Assembly: GCA_009728235.1 (NCBI GenBank)
Contig: WNZI01000027.1
Location: 1 to 43,062 of the forward strand
Source of the DNA: Vibrio cholerae
GTDB taxonomy: Bacteria; Actinomycetota; Actinomycetes; Actinomycetales; Micrococcaceae
Length of the DNA stretch: 43,062 bases
Direction: 5' to 3'
Each line of letters begins with the position of its first letter. The first letter of the stretch is position 1. Under the pieces are notes generated by a model that saw only the letters and a program-made list of their open reading frames with translations, did not search any database and had not been told where the DNA came from. The position numbers and the translations under genes are program-made. Below are positions 7,942 through 15,066 of the stretch, in pieces.

Positions 7942-8618
7942 TTATTGCGGACTATTTCCGACCTCCTTGCCGACGATCCTCGGCACAAGGTTGGGCTCGG
8001 GGATGGTGTCGATGAAGTGCTGCACCTGCTCCCGCTCGGTCATGGTCGGGTCCAGCCACTGATTCTGCAGGTCCTTGGGGATGATGACCGGCGTGCGGTC
8101 GTGAATGTGGCCGAGCGCGTCGTGCGCTGCCCGGGTGAGGATCGTCGCGGTCACCAGCCACTTATCCTCGGCATCCTCGGGCTTGGCGGGGTCGGGCCAG
8201 AACTCATACAGGCCGGCGAACCCATCAACTGGTCCTCGTCCTCGCCATGGAGGTAGTGCGGGGTCTTCGTCCCGTCCCCATTCTTCTGCCACTCGTAATA
8301 GCCGTCGGCCGGCACCAGGGCTCCTCGCTTGGCGGCCGCCGTACGAAACGACAGCTTCTCAGTGACCGTCTCACTGCGGGCATTGATCATCCTCGCGCCG
8401 GCATTGGGGTCCTTACTCCAGACGGGGACGAGTCCCCAGCGGGCTATCTCGAGGCCGCGCACCAGCTCACCCTCGCGCAGCTGCTCGGACACGAACGGGA
8501 TCCCCTGCAACGGCACCACGTTCCACGACGGCTTCAGCTCGTCCTCAAAGGACTCATCGACGCTGAACGCGTCCCGGATGGCGGCTTTGTTCCCGGCAAT
8601 TACGAAGCGTCCACACAT
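7942..8618 (-). pseudogene. SRAP-family (YedK/HMCES-like) protein, one frameshift
   Basis: The gene starts at 8618 with MCGRF, so the catalytic Cys2 that crosslinks to abasic sites in single-stranded DNA is present. The family motifs follow in order: PSWNVVP, ARWGLVPVWSKDP, INARSETV and GALVPADGYYEWQ. Around 8225-8240 the frame breaks after HGEDEDQ. The remainder continues one frame over as DGFAGLYEFW, then HDRTPVIIP with the catalytic histidine region, to the stop at 7942. Adding one base near 8232 restores a normal SRAP protein of about 225 residues. The break is either a real lesion or a consensus error. The gene lies beside the DUF6221-like gene and close to an SOS box, consistent with DNA-damage tolerance. 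Confidence 0.85.
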
Positions 8619-8658
8619 GCCCGTTAGTCTGCCCGCTTCGGCTGACACTGCGAGCATG

Positions 8659-8713
8659 CCTAAACCCTGCTAAACAAGGCTTGTATTACAAGCCTTGTTT
8701 AGCAAGGTTTAGG
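8659..8713. repeat. Long dyad holding two 14-bp-phased ACAAGSCTTGT palindromes
   Basis: Arms 8659-8685 and 8686-8713 are mirror images with one mismatch. Inside are ACAAGGCTTGT (8674-8684) and ACAAGCCTTGT (8688-8698), 14 bp apart, the same unit and spacing as the arrays flanking parA. It overlaps the stop codon of the DUF6221-like gene, so it may double as a transcription terminator. Confidence 0.7.
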
Positions 8714-9086
8714 CAGCCCAGCGCAGCGAGTAGTCGGCGTGGTTCCACCAGGGTAGAGCCAGCAGCTCGAGAATGGTGCGCATGTAGTCCTGCTCCCCTG
8801 CCGGTTCGTAGTCCCAGTCGACGCTCTGCACATGCGCGACCAGGCGCTGTTTCGCGACGCAGTCGGCGATGACCTTCTCCGGGCTCTGGTGCATGTTGTG
8901 GCAGGCCAGCGGATCCAGCAGCAGCTCGTGGCCGGCGACGTCGACGGCCCGGCCGGCGTCGGCCGCATGGCAGTTCCTGGTGTGGGCGCCGAGGATTCCG
9001 CCGGCTCCTGGGTCATGGAGCGCCTGGTAGGCGAGGTCGTGGTCTTCCGCGATGCGGGCGAGGATGAAGGCGGCGAGCTCGTCCAT
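8709..9086 (-). CDS. DUF6221-like protein
   Basis: A 125-residue soluble protein starting MDELAAFILARIAEDHDLA at ATG 9086. It ends ILELLALPWWNHADYSLRWAA, which is the characteristic C-terminus of the actinobacterial DUF6221 family (helical start, variable histidine-rich middle, ALP..HPDY end). The middle includes HTRNCHAADAG and HNMHQSPEKVIADCVAK. A longer frame back to 9155 exists, but its extra residues look non-coding. No function is known for the family, which is common on actinobacterial plasmids and in prophages. Its stop codon lies inside the dyad that precedes the SRAP gene. Confidence 0.8.
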   Translation of the reverse strand: MDELAAFILARIAEDHDLAYQALHDPGAGGILGAHTRNCHAADAGRAVDVAGHELLLDPLACHNMHQSPEKVIADCVAKQRLVAHVQSVDWDYEPAGEQDYMRTILELLALPWWNHADYSLRWAA

Positions 9087-9173
9087 CCGACGAGCGTACG
9101 ATCCGATGCTGGGACTAAGCAGCAAAGCGCATCCTCCCCCACTGCACCAGTCCACGTCCGGCTTCCTAAATAA

Positions 9174-9189
9174 TCGAACCTGTGTTCTA
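9174..9189. promoter_or_regulatory. LexA (SOS) box
   Basis: TCGAACctgtGTTCTA at 9174-9189 matches the actinobacterial/Gram-positive LexA box TCGAAC-N4-GTTCGA with one mismatch. It is in the intergenic space between the divergent DUF6221-like gene and the DUF6504-like gene, 49 bases before the ATG of the latter, so it probably makes that unit damage-inducible. Confidence 0.7.
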
Positions 9190-9237
9190 TTTTAAAGCCT
9201 GCACAAGGGACTGCAGAGGATCAGGACGGCACGGACA

Positions 9238-9615
9238 ATGACAGCACAACCAGTCGACAGACCACACCCCACGACTACCGAGCAGGACGCGCAAAGGCCC
9301 GACGTGCCGGCCTGGCACGTGCTCGATGAGGTCGCCGACGTCCGGTTCCTCCCCTCCGGGTTGCCGCTGGCGCTGCGCCGGCGGGGCTGCCTATGGCAGG
9401 TCATCGATGAACCGGTGTCATGGTCCAGCTCGAGCAACTGGTGGGAACCAGCTACCACTCCCTCCGGTGGTCGAGGCAGCATGCTCACGACCAGGTTCTG
9501 GCGATTCCAGGCACAGACCGGACCGGCCTCCCCAGTGCTCGAGTTCGATATGAGCACGGACCCGCGGTGGCAGAACTGGCGGCTGCGCCGGGTCGCCGGC
9601 GTCGACGGGCTCTGA
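9238..9615 (+). CDS. DUF6504-like protein
   Basis: A 125-residue protein with a proline-rich first 25 residues and then a compact beta-rich domain. FLPSGLPLALRRRGCLWQVI leads to DEPVSWSSSSNWWEP, FWRFQAQTG and finally EFDMS...WQNWRLRRV. The spacing of tryptophans and the DEP..W..(W)W segment fits DUF6504, a family often found beside SOS mutagenesis genes (ImuB/DnaE2 clusters). The SOS box 49 bases upstream agrees with that link. The best ribosome binding site (AGAGGA) is further upstream than usual, so the start is less certain. It is followed by another small plasmid gene on the same strand. Confidence 0.7.
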   Translation: MTAQPVDRPHPTTTEQDAQRPDVPAWHVLDEVADVRFLPSGLPLALRRRGCLWQVIDEPVSWSSSSNWWEPATTPSGGRGSMLTTRFWRFQAQTGPASPVLEFDMSTDPRWQNWRLRRVAGVDGL

Positions 9616-9644
9616 ACCGGCGGTAGAAAGGTCGTGGCCGGCCC

Positions 9645-9980
9645 ATGGGTGGGTCAAAAAGGTACGGCAAGCATTACGCCAGGCTGATGGACGACCGGAT
9701 CGAGGAGTTTGTCATGCGCGAAGAGCTGATCATGCTCACCGCGGCCGAGCTCGACGTCGAAAACTGCCTACCCACCGATTTCCCGGAGCCTCGCCGCGTG
9801 TACGCCTGGATCCGCTACCCCTCCAAGGCCATCCGGGTCCAGGCGCACGCGATCACGTACACGCGCACAGCGGTGAAGATCAGGTTCCTCGAACCCCTCA
9901 TCAAGATCCAGCGTGAGGGCTGGGTGTGGCTGAACGCGGTCACGCCGGCACCCGACGAGGAGGACGAGTATCCGGCGTAG
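9645..9980 (+). CDS. Small conserved plasmid protein
   Basis: A 111-residue basic protein starting MGGSKRYGKHYARLMDDRI at ATG 9645, with GAAAGG upstream. A central segment, LTAAELDVENCLPTDFPEPR, is followed by a beta-rich part, VYAWIRYPSKAIRVQAHAIT and WVWLNAVTPAP, that looks like a small SH3-like or OB-like fold. The tail is acidic. I recall similar short proteins from actinobacterial plasmids but know no function. It is 29 bases after the DUF6504-like gene and probably co-transcribed, hence possibly under the same SOS box. It contains no signal peptide or membrane helix. Confidence 0.7.
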   Translation: MGGSKRYGKHYARLMDDRIEEFVMREELIMLTAAELDVENCLPTDFPEPRRVYAWIRYPSKAIRVQAHAITYTRTAVKIRFLEPLIKIQREGWVWLNAVTPAPDEEDEYPA

Positions 9981-10027
9981 GTCGGAGCTCTATAGGCAGG
10001 ATGAACCCGCTGCTGGTTCGCGCTGTG

Positions 10028-10182
10028 GCCTCCTGCCCACCCATGCACGGCACAAGCTCCCCCGCTCCGCTGCTTGTCCCGCACACACCTGGACAGCAGG
10101 AACCTGCGTGACCGTCTGCACACACCCACCACGTCACCGATAGTGGCCAGCTCGCCTTGAGCGAGTGGTGGCTGTGCACAGC
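10028..10182 (+). repeat. Long inverted repeat, left arm (structured element)
   Basis: Bases 10028-10182 match the reverse complement of 12113-12268 at roughly 85-90 percent by eye, with perfectly shared blocks such as CACACCCACCACGTCACCGA. The arm holds several hairpins: ACAAGC/GCTTGT, GCAGG-AA-CCTGC, GTGAC/GTCAC, CCACCAC/GTGGTGG, CTCGC/GCGAG and the palindrome GGCTGTGCACAGCC near the end. It carries no convincing gene. Confidence 0.75.
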
Positions 10183-10219
10183 CTCCCCTAGAGAAATGGC
10201 TTGGTTATCAATCAAAGAA

Positions 10220-10272
10220 ACAAGACTTGTTTTGCAAGCCTTGTATTGCAAGCCTTGCAAAACAAGCCTTGT
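10220..10272. repeat. Iteron array: four 11-bp palindromes every 14 bp
   Basis: ACAAGACTTGT (10220), GCAAGCCTTGT (10234), GCAAGCCTTGC (10248) and ACAAGCCTTGT (10262) start exactly 14 bp apart. The array lies just past the 3' end of the small RHH partition gene. Regular phasing of short palindromes is the usual form of a centromere bound by ribbon-helix-helix ParB-type proteins. Confidence 0.8.
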
Positions 10273-10282
10273 TCGGGCTCGA

Positions 10283-10663
10283 TCAGGAGAAGGGGCGTCC
10301 GCGGCGGAACTCGCCTTGGTGGGATTCGTAGGGCTGGCCGTCGTTGAACTCCTCGGCAAGGCGCTGAACTTCCCTTTCGACGGCGGCCTGAACGAGGCCG
10401 GCGAAGCTGCGATGCCCTCCAGGCTTGCCGCTGGTCTGCAGGACAGCTGATTTCGCCTTGCCGATAACGCTTCCCGACAGCTTCACGGTGACGGACTTCG
10501 TCTCGTCAGACGCGGCGGCTGGCGGAGCCGGGGGCGCCTGCGGTTCAGGAGCTGGGGCAACCTGGACGGGCGGGGCAGCCTGGGCGCCGGTGTTGATGTT
10601 CTCGATGTTCGCTTTGAGAGGGCTGCGGCCTGCGGGGCGGCTGCGTTCGGGCGTTGGGCTCAT
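10283..10663 (-). CDS. Ribbon-helix-helix centromere-binding (ParB-type) protein
   Basis: A 126-residue basic protein. Residues 1-55 are flexible and proline/alanine-rich. Residues 56-115 form a ribbon-helix-helix-like unit: KSVTVKLSGSVIGKAKSAVL as strand plus helix, then GHRSFAGLVQAAVEREVQRL as the second helix. The tail EEFNDGQPY is like that of small partition proteins of actinobacterial plasmids. The ATG overlaps the stop of parA (ATGA), the classic type Ib partition order in which ParA is followed by a small DNA-binding partner. It is expected to bind the 14-bp-phased palindromes at 10220-10272 and 11504-11579, and to repress the operon from the latter; these are inferences from position. 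Confidence 0.8.
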   Translation of the reverse strand: MSPTPERSRPAGRSPLKANIENINTGAQAAPPVQVAPAPEPQAPPAPPAAASDETKSVTVKLSGSVIGKAKSAVLQTSGKPGGHRSFAGLVQAAVEREVQRLAEEFNDGQPYESHQGEFRRGRPFS

Positions 10664-11478
10664 CGTGCGGCTTCCTTTGCGAGGTTCTGGATGGTGGCGG
10701 TGAGCTGGTCGTAGACCTCCGTCATGGCGCGTCCTGCAGCCGTGCGGTAATCAGTGATGGATGCAGCTGCACCGGAGGCGTCCTTATAGACGGAACGCTC
10801 GGGGATGATCGGCTGAAGGACTTTGCCGGGCGCAATCTCCTCGAGGCCGTCGATCTGGAACTTGTGTTCCCCGATCTGCGATCGGAGACGGGACACGATG
10901 ATGCCGGCCAGGTACAGCGAGGGGTTAGCGAGGTCGATGGCGTGGGCTTCAATAAAGTCCCGCACGCGCACGGCTCCCTCGATGGAATCGAACTCGGGTT
11001 CCGTGACGATGAGCACGCCGTTAGCTGCTGCGAGGCCGAGTTGAGTCAGGTGCCCGAGGGACGGCGGCGTGTCGATGAGGATGAAGTCATACCGATCATC
11101 GGTCCATCCGGTTAGGGCGCGGACCAAACGGCGCTGTGCTCCGACTGCTCCGGCTTCGCTGATCCGGTTCTCGAGGTCGGGGCGGGATGGCAGCAGGTCG
11201 ATGGAAAGTGGTGAGCCGTCCATGTGGGTTCCTGCGCAGGTGACCACGGCGTCTTCGCCGACACCGTTCTCGTTCGCTTTGATCGCCTCGGAGATAGTGG
11301 GAACGGGGTTCGCATGGTCGAAGCTCCAGCCGAGCCTGCGCGAGGCGTTTGCCTGGGGATCGAGGTCGACGACAAGAACTTTTCGCCCTGCACGCGCCAA
11401 GCCAAATGCCAGCTGCGTCACCACGGCGGTCTTGCCGACTCCGCCCTTGTTGTTACTCACTACGTAGCTGGTAGTCAT
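10660..11478 (-). CDS. parA: ParA plasmid partition ATPase
   Basis: A 272-residue Walker-type ATPase with no N-terminal DNA-binding extension. The deviant Walker A motif NKGGVGKT is at residues 10-17. VLVVDLDPQANASRRLGW follows, then LIDTPPSLG as Walker B and the late VSRLRSQIGEHKFQIDGL segment. Size and motif placement match small type Ib ParA proteins, which use ATP-dependent nucleoid binding to segregate plasmids together with a centromere-binding partner. The partner is the coupled RHH gene. Upstream, at 11504-11579, is an array of palindromic units that would cover the promoter and so could serve as both operator and centromere. Confidence 0.95.
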   Translation of the reverse strand: MTTSYVVSNNKGGVGKTAVVTQLAFGLARAGRKVLVVDLDPQANASRRLGWSFDHANPVPTISEAIKANENGVGEDAVVTCAGTHMDGSPLSIDLLPSRPDLENRISEAGAVGAQRRLVRALTGWTDDRYDFILIDTPPSLGHLTQLGLAAANGVLIVTEPEFDSIEGAVRVRDFIEAHAIDLANPSLYLAGIIVSRLRSQIGEHKFQIDGLEEIAPGKVLQPIIPERSVYKDASGAAASITDYRTAAGRAMTEVYDQLTATIQNLAKEAAR

Positions 11479-11503
11479 CGTCTCCCTCTGCCTTTGCGAT
11501 CAA

Positions 11504-11579
11504 ACAAGCCTTGTATTGCAAGGCTTGCAAAACAAGTATTGCTGAACAAGGCTTGTAAAACAAGTATTACAAGCCTTGT
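11504..11579. repeat. Iteron array upstream of parA (centromere/operator candidate)
   Basis: Units start at 11504 (ACAAGCCTTGT), 11518 (GCAAGGCTTGC), 11532 (ACAAGTATTGC), 11546 (ACAAGGCTTGT) and 11560 (ACAAGTATTAC), each 14 bp apart, with an overlapping full unit at 11569-11579. The array begins 25 bases upstream of the parA start codon, where it would overlap the promoter. Confidence 0.8.
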
Positions 11580-11619
11580 TTAGGCGTGGTGTGGAGCAGC
11601 CCACCCATAAGCTGAACTG

Positions 11620-11766
11620 GTGATCGTTACAGGTGTGGTCCGAGGGGACGAGCTAGACCAGGTCAGCGCCGAAGGTGCGACCTACGAAGAAGCAAAGAAT
11701 CTGATGCTCTCGCGCGTGCCCGAAGGCCAGCGGCTCATCGCGATCCATACGGAGCGGGACTCGTAG
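11620..11766 (+). CDS. Small (48 aa) conserved plasmid protein
   Basis: A short gene starting at GTG 11620 (MIVTGVVRGDELDQVS) and ending at TAG 11764-11766. The reading is clean, with alternating strand-helix-strand character: IVTGVVRGDE, then TYEEAKNLMLSRV as a helix, then GQRLIAIHTER as a strand. Codons are GC-rich in the third position. It opens a three-gene plus-strand stretch just upstream of parA and is followed 28 bases later by another small plasmid gene. No clear ribosome binding site is seen. Function unknown. Confidence 0.6.
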   Translation: MIVTGVVRGDELDQVSAEGATYEEAKNLMLSRVPEGQRLIAIHTERDS

Positions 11767-11794
11767 GCGCTGAGTGTCGGGGGAGGTCGGTACG

Positions 11795-12103
11795 GTGCCG
11801 GTGACTTCCGCTCCTCGCCCTGGCTGGCATGGCATCCCGCCGAGCGCAGACCGGTATGTACTTCCACTGCAGCTCGATCCACCCAGCCAGCCGGCAACGG
11901 AGCCGGAGAAGGCACCTGCCCTGTGGGTGGAGCTGGAGTACCCGGACGGCCGGAAGCAGACGGTGAAGGGCTTCGCAATGGCGTGGACGGCGGATGCGGT
12001 GTACGCGCAATGGGTCGAGTTCTCACGGGCACGTGAAGCGTGGGTGCGTCCGGATCAGTGCCGGCGACGCGAGATCCCAGTCAAGAATCGTTTCGGTACC
12101 TGA
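11795..12103 (+). CDS. Small conserved plasmid protein
   Basis: A 102-residue protein if started at GTG 11795 (MPVTSAPRPG), chosen because GGGGGAGG lies eight bases upstream; the frame is open to a GTG at 11774. A proline-rich N-terminus leads to ALWVELEYPDGRKQTVKGFA, then MAWTADAVYAQWVEFSRARE and AWVRPDQCRRR. This reads as a small beta-rich domain ending in a basic tail. Similar proteins are, to my recollection, found on other actinobacterial plasmids without known function. It ends ten bases before the right arm of the long inverted repeat. Confidence 0.65.
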   Translation: MPVTSAPRPGWHGIPPSADRYVLPLQLDPPSQPATEPEKAPALWVELEYPDGRKQTVKGFAMAWTADAVYAQWVEFSRAREAWVRPDQCRRREIPVKNRFGT

Positions 12104-12112
12104 GCGCCAGGA

Positions 12113-12268
12113 GACTGTGCACGGCCACCACTCACTCGAGGCGAGCTACCGCTATCGGTGACGTGGTGGGTGTGTGCAGGTGGTCACGCAGGTTCCTGCT
12201 GTCCATCCTGGGTGCGGGACAAGCAGCGGAGCGTGGGGAGCTTGTGCCGTGCCCTGTGGACAGGAGGC
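12113..12268 (-). repeat. Long inverted repeat, right arm (structured element)
   Basis: The minus strand of 12113-12268 repeats the plus strand of 10028-10182. The hairpins GCAGG/CCTGC, GTGAC/GTCAC and CCACCAC/GTGGTGG are kept. In CTCGC-N5-G(C/T)GAG one base differs so that a G-C pair becomes G-U, which fits a structure kept at the RNA level. The arm ends 16 bases short of the next minus-strand gene's stop. Confidence 0.75.
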
Positions 12269-12284
12269 GTCACAACCCTTTTGT

Positions 12285-12581
12285 TCAGGACGTGGTCCCG
12301 TTCCACTCCGCGAGAAAGTCGCTGACTGTCAGCCGGGCCAGGTCCTGTTCGATGCGAACCAGTAGGTCGGCTGTCTCGTCGCGGGTCCCGCTGCCGACGC
12401 GCAGCACTTCCTCACCGGTGGTTTTGTACCTGACCACGATGGAGCCAAGCGCGGCGCCGCTGAAATCGCCGAAGAAAAAGGCTTTCGCGTACGCACTGAA
12501 CCATGTGAGGCCGCGACCTAACCACCCGTGAGCGTTGAAGTTGATGAGGGCTTCGAGATGGTCACCAGCAACATCTGACAT
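12285..12581 (-). CDS. Hypothetical protein downstream of the replication gene
   Basis: A 98-residue protein starting MSDVAGDHLEALINFNAHGW at ATG 12581 with a strong ribosome binding site (GGAGGT, eight bases upstream). The first half contains glycine and aromatic residues (RGLTWFSAYAKAFFFGDFSG). The second half reads SIVVRYKTTGEEVLRVGSGT and then a helix, DETADLLVRIEQDLARLTVS, with the end FLAEWNG. There is no signal peptide; the middle is somewhat hydrophobic but not a clear membrane helix. It follows the replication gene by 70 bases on the same strand. Family not recognised. Confidence 0.65.
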   Translation of the reverse strand: MSDVAGDHLEALINFNAHGWLGRGLTWFSAYAKAFFFGDFSGAALGSIVVRYKTTGEEVLRVGSGTRDETADLLVRIEQDLARLTVSDFLAEWNGTTS

Positions 12582-12651
12582 GGGTGTGGAACCTCCGTAT
12601 TTCCTCAGCCCATGAGGACTGCAAGGGCCAAGGTGTGTGTTGTGGTCGATG

Positions 12652-14595
12652 TTAAGCCGCTTGCCTCGCGGCGTTCCAGAGGGAGCGTTGGTACTCGTCC
12701 TCGTCCTCGAGGGGCGGTAGCCAGTACTCGTCTGTTTCGGCGTCGTACAGCTCGTGCTCTTCCAGCTGGGGGGTCAGGTGCCGGTCGAGCCATGCGTGCC
12801 ACGCGGCGCGTTCCTTGCGGTAGCGGGTTAGCTGGGCTTCGCGGTCCTCGGTGGCACCGAGGCGGTCTGCGAGCTGGGTGAGGTTGGTGGTGGCCACAAG
12901 TTCCCAGCGGCCGTGGTGCCGGCTGATCATCTGCAGGGCTTCCATGCCGGCCAGGTGGTCGGTCAGGGCACGGCGCGAGATTCCGGTAGTGCGGGCGAGG
13001 TCCGCGGTGGTGGGGGAGTGGCGCCCGCGTTCGATGGCCTCGTAGGCGAGGGCTGAGACGTCTCCGAGGACCCGGAACACGGACCGGATGGCATGGATCT
13101 TGCCCCTGCGCCAGGTGAGCTCGCGGGCGAGCTGCTGGAACTGGTCCGGAAGCTGGACGGCGTAGGTGTCGGCGTTGCGGCCGCGTGCCTGGTCGATACG
13201 GGTCAGGATGCCTGCTGACGCGCGCTCGAGGATGGGCAGGAGGCGGGCGATAGTGGCGTGGCTCTTCCCGAGGGCGAGGGCGAGGGTGCGGCATCCGACA
13301 TCGAGGATGTTCGTTTCCATGGTCCGCATGTAGGCCAGGACTGCGCGGATGAGGAAGCGCAGGTGAATGCCTTCCCTGCCTCGTTCCATGAGCCTGTAGT
13401 CGAGAGTCGCGTAGAGGACATTCTCGAGGTCGTTCACGAGCTGGTGAATGGAGTGCTGGCTCGGCTGTACAGCAGGTTCGGTGCTGCCCCCCGTGAGGTA
13501 AGTAGGGCTTGTGTCGTATTTGTGCGCAGTCTTCTTCCCTGCTCGCTGGGCGGGCCCTTTTGCTGGTGCTGTGGTGGCGGTGAAGGCTTGGGCTTTGGCC
13601 CATTCGACGGGCAGGAGCCGGTCGGTCTTGGTGCCGTAGAGGGTGGCGAGGCCGGCGAACTGGTCGGTCATGCCGGCGCGGACCTGGTCGAGGGTCCAGT
13701 GGCATGCGGAGAAGTGGTTGAGGACCGCCATGCGGGCTTCTGAGTGGCTGGCGTATCGGCTGGTGTTGTAGAGCCCTGTGCGGGCTACGGAGCGCAGTGG
13801 GCGCTCACTGCCTACCGACGGTGCGGCGGAGCCCGTGGCGATCGCATGAACGGCTGCTGTCGCTGCCGTCGCGCGATCCTGTGCGCGGCGTTGCTGCTCA
13901 AGGCGGTACAACTCCGGTGCCAGTGCTTTGCGGAGGCCAGCTACCGCGCTGGCGGGGTTACGACGGGTGAGGATGCCGTAAGCGTCCGTGAGCGGCGTGA
14001 CGAGCCTCTGGTGGCCACCGGCCTTGTGTGCGGAACCTGGGACACGGATGCAGCCATGGACGACGTTCTGGTGCGGGCTCGGGTCAAGGCTGACAGCGCG
14101 ACGGCCCAGAGCTTCGACCAACTGCCGGGCCTCGGCCGCGGTGAGGGGTTCCTGCAGGGGTACGTACAGGTGGCGGCCACCACTGGGGGACTCGTCCTCG
14201 ACGTAGGCGAGGTCGGCTGAACGCAGGATTTCTCCGAGGCGTCGGGCGTCGTCGTCGACGACCGTCTTCCGAGCCTTCGAGGTGTCGAGGTCGAGGGCCA
14301 GTGTGCGGACAGAGCCGTCGACGTCGTGCAGCATTACGGCCGCCGGTCGCGCAGGCACCGTCTTGGTGATCGGCAGGGGAGTGGTGGGCTGCGGGTACTG
14401 GAACCGGCCGTCCTTCCACCGCCCAATGCGGTACGTCGGCTGGCCAGCGATGAGGGGCGCCAAGACCCATGCATCATCTGCAGAATCGCTACGGCGCGGC
14501 GCGGCACAAACAACTAGAGGAGCTTCTAGCACCTGGTGTAAACTCACTTTCGTACACAGGTACGCCGAGAGGCGTAGCGGTATTGAGCTCCTCAC
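12652..14595 (-). CDS. Plasmid replication protein with primase-polymerase-like domain
   Basis: A 647-residue protein. Residues 95-195 carry archaeo-eukaryotic primase-type motifs: LALDLDTSKA with D102 and D104 as the metal-binding pair, PSGGRHLYVP at about 137-146 as the second motif, and a late basic segment CIRVPGSAHKAGG at 182-194. The middle (about 270-400) has the helical region usual after such domains. The C-terminal part contains a likely winged helix, SPTTADLARTTGISRRALTD HL, and a tryptophan-rich acidic end. This fits Rep proteins of actinobacterial plasmids that combine priming with initiation. No strong ribosome binding site marks the start; GTG 14595 is the longest option and downstream GTG codons are possible. 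Confidence 0.8.
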   Translation of the reverse strand: MRSSIPLRLSAYLCTKVSLHQVLEAPLVVCAAPRRSDSADDAWVLAPLIAGQPTYRIGRWKDGRFQYPQPTTPLPITKTVPARPAAVMLHDVDGSVRTLALDLDTSKARKTVVDDDARRLGEILRSADLAYVEDESPSGGRHLYVPLQEPLTAAEARQLVEALGRRAVSLDPSPHQNVVHGCIRVPGSAHKAGGHQRLVTPLTDAYGILTRRNPASAVAGLRKALAPELYRLEQQRRAQDRATAATAAVHAIATGSAAPSVGSERPLRSVARTGLYNTSRYASHSEARMAVLNHFSACHWTLDQVRAGMTDQFAGLATLYGTKTDRLLPVEWAKAQAFTATTAPAKGPAQRAGKKTAHKYDTSPTYLTGGSTEPAVQPSQHSIHQLVNDLENVLYATLDYRLMERGREGIHLRFLIRAVLAYMRTMETNILDVGCRTLALALGKSHATIARLLPILERASAGILTRIDQARGRNADTYAVQLPDQFQQLARELTWRRGKIHAIRSVFRVLGDVSALAYEAIERGRHSPTTADLARTTGISRRALTDHLAGMEALQMISRHHGRWELVATTNLTQLADRLGATEDREAQLTRYRKERAAWHAWLDRHLTPQLEEHELYDAETDEYWLPPLEDEDEYQRSLWNAARQAA

Positions 14596-14643
14596 CTGGA
14601 ATCTTGGCGGATACGGTGGTGGAGAGCTTGAATAACTTGATAC

Positions 14644-14670
14644 GAAGGCCCGCCGGCTAGGCGGGCCTTC
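14644..14670. terminator. Strong hairpin terminator between rep and a small gene
   Basis: GAAGGCCCGCC (14644-14654) and GGCGGGCCTTC (14660-14670) form an 11-bp stem with a five-base loop. It lies just after the stop of the minus-strand gene at 14676 and upstream of the replication gene; on the plus strand it is followed by CTCGTTT, so it may act in both directions. Confidence 0.75.
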
Positions 14671-14675
14671 CTCGT

Positions 14676-14903
14676 TTAACTGGCCTTTTCGAGGGGCAGT
14701 GCCTCCTGGTTGGCGAAGTGTTCTGTGCGCAGCGCAGCGATGATGGCTTGCGCCTTCTCAGTGAGGAACGGTCCTGGCTTCATGCCCATCTCAGCGGTGA
14801 TCTGCTGGAGGACCTGGAACTCCTCTGGGCTGAGCTGAACCGCGACGGTATGACGTGGGCCGTAGCCCTTGCTGGGTCGTCCAAGCTTCCGCTGAGCAGT
14901 CAT
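14676..14903 (-). CDS. Small putative DNA-binding protein (RHH/copy-control-like)
   Basis: A 75-residue protein if started at ATG 14903 (MTAQRKLGRPSKGYGPRHTV); an open frame back to 14993 adds residues that look non-coding. GRPSKGYG is a basic tract often found ahead of small ribbon-helix-helix domains. HTVAVQLSPEEFQVLQQITA then gives a strand and first helix, and KPGPFLTEKAQAIIAALR a second. The gene sits directly upstream of the replication gene on the same strand, separated by a terminator, which is a common place for a copy-number or rep regulator. That role is an inference. No partner toxin is visible. Confidence 0.65.
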   Translation of the reverse strand: MTAQRKLGRPSKGYGPRHTVAVQLSPEEFQVLQQITAEMGMKPGPFLTEKAQAIIAALRTEHFANQEALPLEKAS

Positions 14904-15008
14904 GGGCTCACTCTGCCAAGGATTTTTATTTAAAGCCGCACCCGGAGACGGCGTGTCGCGCGACACTTTGGGGAGTGAACTCAAGGGCTGCATGGCTTCC
15001 TTAACGAC

Positions 15009-15042
15009 CGAAGGACTGCAACTAATATGTCACAGTCCTTCG
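15009..15042. terminator. Inverted repeat, likely terminator of the 15067 gene
   Basis: CGAAGGACTG (15009-15018) pairs with CAGTCCTTCG (15033-15042) across a 14-base AT-rich loop. It lies 24 bases after the stop of the minus-strand gene that ends at 15067. Confidence 0.5.
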
Positions 15043-15066
15043 TCCGTTAGTAAATGACAGCAGGTG

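Noticed and set aside
8659-8713. Long dyad as an ordinary rho-independent terminator only
   Set aside because: It could stop transcription, but it contains the same two phased units as the par arrays, so a terminator label alone would hide that.
12605-13705. 366-codon minus-strand frame within the replication gene
   Set aside because: It is a proline/arginine-rich alternate frame of the replication gene on the same strand, with no domain.
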